A stretch of 14,290 nucleotides of DNA from assembly GCA_003486645.1 (NCBI GenBank), contig DNGI01000490.1, positions 1-14,290 of the forward strand, in the 5' to 3' direction. Position numbers and translations under genes: made by a program. A model generated the notes under the pieces. That model did not search any database, was not told the DNA's origin, and was given only the letters and a program-made list of their open reading frames with translations. The first letter of the stretch is position 1. The number at the start of each line of letters is the position of its first letter. The stretch is from Cyanobacteria bacterium UBA11370 (GTDB lineage: Bacteria; Cyanobacteriota; Cyanobacteriia; Cyanobacteriales; Coleofasciculaceae). This document shows, one piece after another, positions 6,247 through 12,575 of this stretch.

Positions 6247-8403
6247 ATGATGGGGCGCATTTTATCCGATCAAAACCGCTCAAACTCCCTCAGTGATGAG
6301 AGTCAACTCAAGGAACAAGGCATTCACCAGGCTCAGGAAGTCATTTATCAGTTTCTGATCAAGAGTGTTAATCAAGCTAATCCAGAGACTGTTTTAATGG
6401 AATTTAAACAGTTATTTTGGATTGGTGAAAATCTTGTCGATCCCAATGTTAATCAAGCTTTACATCAGATTGTTAGCAGCAAGAATGAAGAAGAATTCAG
6501 GAATACTTTAAAAAGAGCCTGCTATATTTTGATTAACAATTGGTCTTCTAAGAGGACGACTCAACCGATCAAAGAACTCATTCAAATCCTGGCAGAAGTA
6601 CCCATTGAACAACCGACACTGGCTCCTACTTTAAATCGCATTAGGACGTTCATCAGTAATTTTATTACTAGCCAAGATTATCAAGAACTGAAACTATTTG
6701 CTTCCCCTGATAATCTGGATGCGAAACGTCATTGGACTGAGCGTTACACCTCTTATTTATTAGTTCCTCAATATCTCGATTCTCGAAACCCAATCGAACA
6801 ACGAGAAATTGCGAAAAATCTCTCAAAACGCCTTAAAAAACAATTTAAACTTGAGCTGGCGATGTACACAGCTCGTTGTGATTCACCGACATTTCAGGAA
6901 GGCAGAATTCCTAACCCAACCCGGCTAGGAGATAAAGCAATTCGCTTAATTAAAAAAGTTAGCGCCCAGCATCTGTCCTTTAGTTATGTTAAACACGCTG
7001 CTCATTTCCTGCAACAGGTCAAAACGACTAATTATATAGAGTTTAAAGAAAAAATCCATAAGTACTTGATTTTCGCAGGGCATCAAAATTCGTCTTTAAA
7101 ACTCCTAGATGATCAACTGAATCCTAAACTTAATCATCTTTATGCCAATCATGAATCAAAGCCTTTAACAACTGAGTTATTGCTGCGAACCTGTCGGCGG
7201 CTGATTGAATTTTTGACAACTGAAGATGGTCAGGAACCTTCTCCCTTATTTATTCTACTCACCACTCAAGGCAGTCCACTAACTATAGTGATTACCTTGT
7301 TAAAAATTATTTTGATTTGCAAGAATGCTCAAACCCATCTAGAAGTTTGCATTGCCAAGTTAATTCTCTATTACGAAAATTCTGGAGAAAAGGAGTGTAA
7401 ATGGCTGATTGAGTTTTTGGAAATTTTCAATATTGTCTTTACGATTTACAATGAAGATATTCAATATAATTTAATCAAAATACATACTCAAGATAATGAT
7501 TCAGAAAATCCGTACCTGATTGATCTCGATGCTTACCGAGTTTTCTCTCAATTGAAAGGTGCTGACTTGCGGGCAGCGGATCTCAGCGGTCTTGACATCC
7601 GAAATAGTGATTTAATTGCGGCGGATCTGCGGGATGCTGATTTGTGCGGGGCTGACCTCAGTCACGCTGATTTAAGCCTTGCCAAACTCACTAGTGCTAA
7701 ATTAATCGGAGCCACGCTCAATCATACTGAATTTAGCAGCGCCATGCTCAATAGTGCGGATTTGAGCAGTGCTAGCCTGAGAAATGCGGATTTGCGTTGT
7801 GCAAACCTGCGATTGGCAAATCTCAACAGTGCCAATTTGACGGCGGCAAAAATGCGTCGAGCTGATATACAACGGGCTGATTTGAGCCATGCTAACCTCA
7901 GCCATGCTAGTATGAAAGCTTGCGATCTTCGAGGCGCTAACTTAGACCATGCTGACCTTAGTCATGTTAACCTCTGCTATGCTAACCTCTGTTATGCTAA
8001 TCTTAGCCATGCTAATCTCAGAAGTGCTGAACTAAGGCGTAGTAAGCTGCACCATGCCAACCTCAGCGAAGCTAATCTAGATCGTGCTAATCTCACTTAT
8101 GCGAGTTTAAAAGGTATCAACCTCAGCGGTGCGGACTTGACTCGCGTAGACTTGAGTGGTGGGAATTTGAGTGATGCTGATCTCAGCAATGCTCTCCTAC
8201 GCCACGTCAATCTTAATGGTACTAATTTAAGTAATGCTAATCTGAGCGGCGCTAACTTATTTGGTACTAATCTTAGCCGCGCCAAGGTGAAAGGAACTTA
8301 CTTTAGTAAGAATTCAGGATTATCTGAGGAAATGAAATTAGAATTAGAACAGCAAGGTGCGATTATTGAGGAAGAATCTGACGCGATAGAAGATTCATTT
8401 TGA
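6247..8403 (+). CDS. Large pentapeptide-repeat protein with helical N-terminal domain
   Basis: The protein has about 718 aa. Roughly residues 1-435 are predicted mostly alpha-helical and soluble. I do not recognise this part as a known domain. It contains one hydrophobic stretch (PLTIVITLLKIILI, about residues 342-355) that is more likely a buried helix than a membrane anchor. From about residue 438 to 686 there are some 50 tandem A(D/N)LXX pentapeptides, which should form a right-handed quadrilateral beta-helix of about 12 coils. The C-terminus is short and acidic (EEESDAIEDSF). The reading frame can be extended to TTG codons at 6235 or 6238. The tandem ATGs at 6247 and 6250 seem better starts, although no strong ribosome binding site decides it. 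The length resembles the cyanobacterial HglK protein, but HglK has four N-terminal membrane helices, which are absent here. Role unknown; pentapeptide beta-helices usually serve as protein-binding scaffolds. It converges with the next gene, 39 bp apart. Confidence 0.88.
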   Translation: MMGRILSDQNRSNSLSDESQLKEQGIHQAQEVIYQFLIKSVNQANPETVLMEFKQLFWIGENLVDPNVNQALHQIVSSKNEEEFRNTLKRACYILINNWSSKRTTQPIKELIQILAEVPIEQPTLAPTLNRIRTFISNFITSQDYQELKLFASPDNLDAKRHWTERYTSYLLVPQYLDSRNPIEQREIAKNLSKRLKKQFKLELAMYTARCDSPTFQEGRIPNPTRLGDKAIRLIKKVSAQHLSFSYVKHAAHFLQQVKTTNYIEFKEKIHKYLIFAGHQNSSLKLLDDQLNPKLNHLYANHESKPLTTELLLRTCRRLIEFLTTEDGQEPSPLFILLTTQGSPLTIVITLLKIILICKNAQTHLEVCIAKLILYYENSGEKECKWLIEFLEIFNIVFTIYNEDIQYNLIKIHTQDNDSENPYLIDLDAYRVFSQLKGADLRAADLSGLDIRNSDLIAADLRDADLCGADLSHADLSLAKLTSAKLIGATLNHTEFSSAMLNSADLSSASLRNADLRCANLRLANLNSANLTAAKMRRADIQRADLSHANLSHASMKACDLRGANLDHADLSHVNLCYANLCYANLSHANLRSAELRRSKLHHANLSEANLDRANLTYASLKGINLSGADLTRVDLSGGNLSDADLSNALLRHVNLNGTNLSNANLSGANLFGTNLSRAKVKGTYFSKNSGLSEEMKLELEQQGAIIEEESDAIEDSF

Positions 8404-8442
8404 TAGAGATATTTTAAATGGGGAGGGGGAATAGAGATCGTT

Positions 8443-8742
8443 TCATTCTTTAGCTTCTTGATCAACAACAGCACCTATAGCTTCCCCAATCTCAGCATCA
8501 ATGCTAATTTTATGCAGCCAGGGTTGGCGACCCAAAGGAGTAAGAACTCTAATATGAACATCCCACCATTCCCCTTGGCGATCGCACCGTATTACCTCAA
8601 ACTCTTCATCCGGTAGCCCTCTAAAAAAGCTAGCAGAATACCTAACTTCATTAATAGCCGTTTGGATGATTTCCTCAATTTGGTTGAGTACAGGTAACGG
8701 TTGGGGAATAAAGTCGTTGAACCTAGGGGTGAGTAAGCGCAT
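8443..8742 (-). CDS. Hypothetical 99-aa protein
   Basis: This is a small soluble protein beginning MRLLTPRFNDF, followed by a helix (LNQIEEIIQTAINEVR), an EFEVIRCDRQ strand and the segment GEWWDVHIRVLTPLGRQPW. It ends in a short Glu-rich tail. I do not recognise a named family. The alternating hydrophobic pattern suggests a small alpha/beta fold. An upstream ATG at 8811 would add 23 residues. A Shine-Dalgarno placed six bases before the ATG at 8742, and poor spacing before the longer start, favour the short form. It is not XisI or XisH, despite similar size and phylum. It faces the pentapeptide gene tail to tail, 39 bp apart, and the heptamer array lies upstream of it. Confidence 0.65.
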   Translation of the reverse strand: MRLLTPRFNDFIPQPLPVLNQIEEIIQTAINEVRYSASFFRGLPDEEFEVIRCDRQGEWWDVHIRVLTPLGRQPWLHKISIDAEIGEAIGAVVDQEAKE

Positions 8743-9061
8743 AGTGATTCTCCGATGCTCCTTGGTTTTTCGATTTCTCCAAACTACCTCAAACCAAAGG
8801 AAATTAACCATCCTTCATCAAAACTTTGCAAAACCCTACCTCTAGCTACATACAATTAAAATCATTCGCCAAGAAAAATTACAGCAGAATTCAGGTGTCA
8901 TCAAGTCAGGAGTAGAACAGACTTTATTGTTATAGCCATTAGCCATGAACCATTAGCCATTAGCCATTAGCCATTAGCCATTAGCCATTAGCCATTAGCC
9001 ATGAACCATTAGCCTTTAGCAATTAGCCATTAGCCATTAGCCATGAACCATTAGCCTTTAG
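8743..9061. other. Gene-free stretch dominated by the second heptamer array
   Basis: This holds the ribosome binding site and presumed leftward promoter of the 99-aa gene, about 100 bases without recognisable content, and the inverted heptamer array. No coding region is apparent. Confidence 0.5.
8749..8753 (-). promoter_or_regulatory. Shine-Dalgarno that decides the 99-aa protein start
   Basis: GGAGA on the minus strand is placed six bases before the ATG at 8742. It supports the shorter protein over the in-frame ATG at 8811. Confidence 0.65.
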
Positions 9062-9066
9062 CTAAA
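8932..9066 (-). repeat. Inverted heptanucleotide STRR array, TTAGCCA, about 19 units
   Basis: About 19 units of TTAGCCA, the reverse complement of TGGCTAA, are interspersed with variants (TGAACCA, TTAGCCT, TTAGCAA). The right end runs into the TAG stop codon (9062-9064) of the hydrolase gene. Together with 5541-5670 it brackets the pentapeptide and 99-aa genes in inverted orientation. Confidence 0.93.
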
Positions 9067-10099
9067 TACTTGCCCACCTATCAATAGGCTGAGTTGATTG
9101 AACTACGTGCATTCCCGCATCAGCAAACCGTTTAAATGCTGCATCAGCTTGGTCGGTAAAATCGATGACCCCTGGGACAACAACAGGAGATGTGCAGTCT
9201 TCCAAGAGATATACTTTTTTGGCTAAATTCGGGTCTTTTGCCCTAATTTCTGTTAGCAAGTCGTCAATTGTCCAGCCAACACAATGACTCTTAGCCTGTC
9301 CAGCAATAATTAATCTATCAAACTCCAATAATTTCTCGATCAAGCGAGTATTTTTTTCAGCAATAGGATGACCTTCTGCACCATCCAAAACTTCAGGACG
9401 CAGGACGGAATAATTTTCAGTCAGGGGATTGTTCCCTTTAATTTCAAATAAAGTTTGGCTATTACGAGCAATGTTATGGAAAAAGATTGCTTCTTCCACC
9501 GCAGAAACAATTGCATGACCGATTCCGCCTAACATGGCATGATAAGGCCAAACAGTTAGAGGATATTTGCCCTCTTCACTCAAGCGGCGAACATAGTGGA
9601 GAGCATGATTTTCTAGAGTCGAATAATCCCCATTTGCAATACTGTAGGCAATCGCTGAGTTGACTTTCCAAACCCCTCTTTCGACATCATCCAGCGTTAT
9701 AATTGTAGCAGCAGGAATCGGATGTTCTCCAGCGTCGTTGATCCAAAAAATTGGATGGAAGATTTGCATAGCCGTGTGGGTATCCAGGGTGGGTGCGATC
9801 GCACTGATTACACCCAAATTACGATAAATAAATTCACACAGCCGCACATTATCATCAATCGCTCCCTTACCCGAACGTCCACCAACGAACAGTTCAAATT
9901 GAGGAAGGCAGAAGGTATTTTGAACATCAATAATCACCAAACAGATGCGAGTTTTATCTTGGAACGCAGGTTTAATTTCATGGCGTTTTGCCCACTCTTT
10001 AGCTTCGGTTGCTCGTTCTTGGTAAAGGACTCGCCAGACTTCTGCAACATTACTAGGGTTGAAGTAAGACGGGATAGGAAGTTGGGTTTGGGGTGTCAT
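9062..10099 (-). CDS. Nicotinamidase/isochorismatase-family cysteine hydrolase, enlarged form
   Basis: This 345-aa protein has every expected nicotinamidase-type landmark. They are the catalytic Asp in VIIDVQNTF (D58), metal ligands in DTHTAMQIFH (D106, H108, H115) and WPYH (H187), the catalytic Lys in the KGNNPLTENYS segment (K221), and the nucleophilic Cys in AKSHCVGW (C273). Nicotinamidases convert nicotinamide to nicotinate in NAD salvage; relatives hydrolyse isochorismate, ureas or other amides. It is much longer than the usual ~180-220 aa, with an extra ~50 N-terminal residues and inserts between D58 and K221. Substrate is therefore unproven. The start at 10099 is chosen because AGGAC lies upstream at good spacing. 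A longer frame to 10180 would overlap a candidate promoter and has an unlikely Lys/Ile-rich N-terminus. The stop codon abuts the heptamer array. It is divergent from the membrane-protein genes. Confidence 0.85.
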   Translation of the reverse strand: MTPQTQLPIPSYFNPSNVAEVWRVLYQERATEAKEWAKRHEIKPAFQDKTRICLVIIDVQNTFCLPQFELFVGGRSGKGAIDDNVRLCEFIYRNLGVISAIAPTLDTHTAMQIFHPIFWINDAGEHPIPAATIITLDDVERGVWKVNSAIAYSIANGDYSTLENHALHYVRRLSEEGKYPLTVWPYHAMLGGIGHAIVSAVEEAIFFHNIARNSQTLFEIKGNNPLTENYSVLRPEVLDGAEGHPIAEKNTRLIEKLLEFDRLIIAGQAKSHCVGWTIDDLLTEIRAKDPNLAKKVYLLEDCTSPVVVPGVIDFTDQADAAFKRFADAGMHVVQSTQPIDRWASI

Positions 10100-10151
10100 A
10101 TTTTTAGTCCTAATTGGGTTTAAAAGCTTGAAGTTTTTAGGAATTATCTTT

Positions 10152-10180
10152 TTAATAATTAGTTGAGTATTAAATATCAA
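10152..10180 (-). promoter_or_regulatory. Candidate promoter of the hydrolase gene
   Basis: On the minus strand TTGATA (10175-10180) and TATTAA (10152-10157) are separated by 17 bases. The -10 lies about 52 bases upstream of the ATG at 10099. The fit is fair, and it agrees with the shorter protein start. Confidence 0.35.
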
Positions 10181-10322
10181 AATGGAAGGATGGAACGTTA
10201 ACGGAGGGAAAGGGGAAGGAGGCGATCGCGTTCAGAAGCGTTTCCATCACTAACTTCCTGACTAAGCTACCCTTGCATCTAAATTACATAGTCTTCATTC
10301 AATTAACAGATAAACGGTTAAA

Positions 10323-10364
10323 CCCTCTCCCTCTCTCCCTCTCTCCCCCTCTCCCCTTCCCCCC
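10323..10364 (+). repeat. 42-nt pure pyrimidine (C/T) tract
   Basis: All 42 bases are C or T, with a loose CCCTCTCT periodicity. A purine-rich run at 10203-10222 is partly complementary. Low-complexity C/T tracts like this also start the window (1-21), suggesting a dispersed repeat. The tract could in principle form triplex DNA, but nothing here shows it does. Confidence 0.85.
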
Positions 10365-10557
10365 ATCTATCTCAATAAGAAATTTAAAAGCACAGGTAGC
10401 TTATCTTTGTCCCACCTCACTTGGTTAACTCCTGCTAGAGCAATTACAGACAGCCGTAAACAGATCGAAAAATTTATGCTAACACAGAGAAAGTACAACT
10501 CTTTGTGTCACCTGTTCAACGGAGTCCAGAGATTGACCAATTTAAGCAACAGTAACA

Positions 10558-11205
10558 ATGCAACCTGATTTACAGGGTCTAGAAATTACTAAAGGAGAAC
10601 TAAAGCGCTGTAGTGGTGTGAGTATTGATGCGGTTTTTCACCCCCCAACTCTCCCGAAATTCTTAGCGGAGATCGCAAAAACTTTGCTGATCATTAGTTT
10701 AATCGGTTTCAGTGGTTTTGTTTTAAGTCAGGTATTTTTAGAACATTTGTTCGCAATCCTTATCCTGCATATTGGTTTTGCGGTTGGTTTAGTATGTGAT
10801 GATATTCGCAAAATTTGGATTAGTTACCAGTGCAAAAATTTGGTCAGGATATTTGAAGATGTTCAGCGATATAATTCTGTCATTAAAGCTATTGATATCA
10901 ATGATCAAATTGAAGCAGTCGGTAATCGAGGTGTGCGCTTGAAAAATCGGCAGCAGGTACTTCACGCTCTACAATTAGCCAGACAGGATATTATTAGGGC
11001 ATTAAAAACTGAACGAATTTTACGAGAAAATCAAACTTTTATTAAATTAAATTCCGAGCTATTTGATACTAATTTAGTTGCGTTGACTGCCTTGCAAGTA
11101 AGCGATCAGGCAACTGAACATGGACGACTGCTTAATGAAGCATTACAGATTGTTGTAGATGTGCAACGAGAGATGAGAAAATTACAAAATCAGCGTGGAG
11201 AATAA
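10558..11205 (+). CDS. Two-TM membrane protein, paralogue 1
   Basis: The protein has 215 aa. A ~38-residue soluble N-terminus opens with MQPDLQGLEI. Two closely spaced hydrophobic helices follow (about 40-58 and 63-81), then a mostly helical cytoplasmic-type C-terminal domain. That domain carries RYNSVIKAIDINDQ (104-117), ERILRENQ (152-159) and LLNEALQIV (191-199). No known family is recognised. The next gene encodes a close paralogue, about 60% identical over the C-terminal domain by my hand alignment. The identical first ten residues of the two proteins confirm the ATG at 10558, despite the lack of a clear ribosome binding site. The short soluble head, 2TM hairpin and helical tail are topologically reminiscent of SLATT-type membrane effectors, but I see no sequence motif that proves it. 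It probably forms an operon with the two genes downstream (49 and 27 bp gaps). Confidence 0.75.
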   Translation: MQPDLQGLEITKGELKRCSGVSIDAVFHPPTLPKFLAEIAKTLLIISLIGFSGFVLSQVFLEHLFAILILHIGFAVGLVCDDIRKIWISYQCKNLVRIFEDVQRYNSVIKAIDINDQIEAVGNRGVRLKNRQQVLHALQLARQDIIRALKTERILRENQTFIKLNSELFDTNLVALTALQVSDQATEHGRLLNEALQIVVDVQREMRKLQNQRGE

Positions 11206-11237
11206 TGGCAAATTATCATACCGAATCCTTTGATTAG

Positions 11238-11243
11238 AAGGAG
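11238..11243 (+). promoter_or_regulatory. Shine-Dalgarno for the second paralogue
   Basis: AAGGAG lies 11 bases before the GTG at 11255. The spacing is slightly long, but the start is confirmed by the paralogue's identical N-terminus. Confidence 0.55.
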
Positions 11244-11254
11244 CAGTAGAATCT

Positions 11255-11932
11255 GTGCAACCGGACTTACAGGGTTTAGAAATTTCGATTGGAGAACTCA
11301 GACATTTGAGCGGTGTTGAACCCACGGATGTTTTTAGACTAACAATTCTGAAAAATCCAAAAGCACGATGGAGTTTTTTCTTCCAAGAATTTATTCTCAG
11401 TTTGGCATTAACACCCGTTATCGTTGGTTTACTTCACGTCTTTATTATTTTACCTTTTATCGGGGCTTCTCTAGGTATAACCAGTGCCATTCTGATCTTA
11501 GTGCCAATTGCCATTATTAGCTGTCGGTGGTTCGGGTTACAACGCAAAAAGCAGGGAACTCTAGGCTATTTGTTGGATGAAGTGGAGCGATATAATGCTG
11601 TGATTAAAGCGATAGATATTAATGACCAATTGGAAGCAGCAGGAACTATCCAAATCAGTTTAAGCGATCGCCAAAACGTCATTCAAGCCCTAACGTTAAT
11701 CAGGCAAGATTTATTAAAAGCGCTGAGGGCTGAACGAATTTTACGGGAAAATCAAAGTTTTATTAGTAGTAATTCAGAACTATTAATCAGTAATTTGAGA
11801 ACGTTACAAGCGTTGCAAGTGGATGATCAAGCTAGTGAATATGGACACCTGCTAAATGAAGCGTTGCAGATTGCGACTGGTGTTTCTGAAGAGATGAGAA
11901 AATTACATAATAATAGAGCTAATTTATCCTAA
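11255..11932 (+). CDS. Two-TM membrane protein, paralogue 2
   Basis: This 225-aa paralogue of the preceding gene starts with GTG. It shares MQPDLQGLEI at the N-terminus and a highly similar C-terminal domain, including ERYNAVIKAIDINDQ (111-125), RAERILRENQ (158-167) and LLNEALQI (199-206). The first ~30 residues are similar and the membrane part diverges strongly. Its two hydrophobic helices (about 46-68 and 70-92) are longer and differ in sequence. This pattern of conserved soluble domain and divergent membrane segments suggests that the C-terminal domain is the functional core and that the two may form a heteromer. No named family is recognised. The tandem arrangement indicates local gene duplication. 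Confidence 0.75.
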   Translation: MQPDLQGLEISIGELRHLSGVEPTDVFRLTILKNPKARWSFFFQEFILSLALTPVIVGLLHVFIILPFIGASLGITSAILILVPIAIISCRWFGLQRKKQGTLGYLLDEVERYNAVIKAIDINDQLEAAGTIQISLSDRQNVIQALTLIRQDLLKALRAERILRENQSFISSNSELLISNLRTLQALQVDDQASEYGHLLNEALQIATGVSEEMRKLHNNRANLS

Positions 11933-11959
11933 ACTAATCATTATTAATCAGTTTCGGAC

Positions 11960-12466
11960 ATGATTAGATATCAGTTTTTTCCCAGATCAGTAGGAATTAC
12001 TGAACAAATCCAACAAATAGTTAATTGTTTTACTAAGGTTGATGAGCAAATTAATTCAACCGATAAAAATTTAACAAGTAATGAAGTATTAGCTATTTTG
12101 AGAGAGCATCTTGTCGAAGCTGGCATGAGAGTTGAGGGCGGCAAAAAGAGAGCGCAAAAGCTTTCAGTTCCTGTTTTATTTGGTCAAAATAATAGAATTG
12201 ATAAATATTTTGATGCCGATGGATTAAGCATAGATGGAAAAATTGTACTTGAAGTTGAAGCAGGTAGAGCAACTGAAAATAATCAATTTTTAAAAGATAT
12301 ATTTCAGGCGAGTATGATGTATGGAGTTGAATACTTAGTCCTAGCTGTTAGAAATCAGTATCGTAAACATGATGATTTTGCTATTATTTACACTTTCTTA
12401 GAGACTTTATATATCAGTAATAGATTACAGTTACCTTTGAAAGGGATATTGCTGATAGGATACTGA
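11960..12466 (+). CDS. Small PD-(D/E)xK-like protein with ExE motif; hypothetical
   Basis: The 168-aa soluble protein has a helical N-terminal part, then IDKYFDADG (80-88), a hairpin, and KIVLEVEAGRA (94-104). The spacing of an acidic residue (D85 or D87) from an E-x-E pair (E98, E100) on a hydrophobic strand matches the BamHI-like variant of the restriction-endonuclease fold, where ExE replaces ExK. A long helix and the strand EYLVLAVRN (124-132) follow, also as in that fold. I recognise the general pattern from uncharacterised bacterial proteins but cannot name a family. Nuclease activity is inference. The gene is more AT-rich than the haloperoxidase gene beside it. It starts 27 bp after the membrane paralogues, so co-transcription is likely. 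No Shine-Dalgarno is obvious. There is no methyltransferase gene nearby, which argues against a simple restriction-modification system. Confidence 0.65.
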   Translation: MIRYQFFPRSVGITEQIQQIVNCFTKVDEQINSTDKNLTSNEVLAILREHLVEAGMRVEGGKKRAQKLSVPVLFGQNNRIDKYFDADGLSIDGKIVLEVEAGRATENNQFLKDIFQASMMYGVEYLVLAVRNQYRKHDDFAIIYTFLETLYISNRLQLPLKGILLIGY

Positions 12467-12520
12467 AATTGTGGTGATCAAGAAGGTTTTCCCTGAGAAT
12501 CAAAGAACCATCATCAGTAG

Positions 12521-12540
12521 GGGCGCACCGATATGCGCCC
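12521..12540. terminator. Palindromic hairpin between convergent genes
   Basis: GGGCGCA (12521-12527) pairs perfectly with TGCGCCC (12534-12540) around a 6-nt loop. It sits between two convergent genes, where a bidirectional stop signal is expected. There is no U-tract, and similar GTAGGGGCGCA hairpins are dispersed in cyanobacterial genomes. It may therefore be an intergenic palindromic repeat that also blocks read-through. Confidence 0.45.
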
Positions 12541-12575
12541 TCACTCTATGTAGTGTTTGTGCGTAAGTTCTGAAT

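Larger units (their letters stand above)
10100..10557. other. Divergent intergenic region
   Basis: The region separates the leftward hydrolase from the rightward membrane-protein operon. It holds the leftward candidate promoter, a 20-nt purine run (10203-10222), a HIP1 site (10222-10229) and the 42-nt pyrimidine tract. The ~190 bases before 10558 show no clear Shine-Dalgarno and no strong promoter that I can defend. No coding region is apparent. Confidence 0.5.

Noticed and set aside
7702..8285. Two minus-strand frames within the pentapeptide gene
   Set aside because: The pentapeptide repeat keeps antisense frames open by periodicity. Their translations are low-complexity shadows of the repeat.
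6247..8403. Considered as HglK
   Set aside because: The overall length is similar, but the N-terminal four membrane helices expected of HglK are missing.
8443..8742. Considered as an XisI/XisH-type element excision factor
   Set aside because: Size and phylum fit, but the sequence lacks the XisI segments I know.
9722..10123. Plus-strand frame of 133 codons
   Set aside because: It lies entirely opposite the catalytic core of the hydrolase, which has clear family motifs. The antisense product has no recognisable features.
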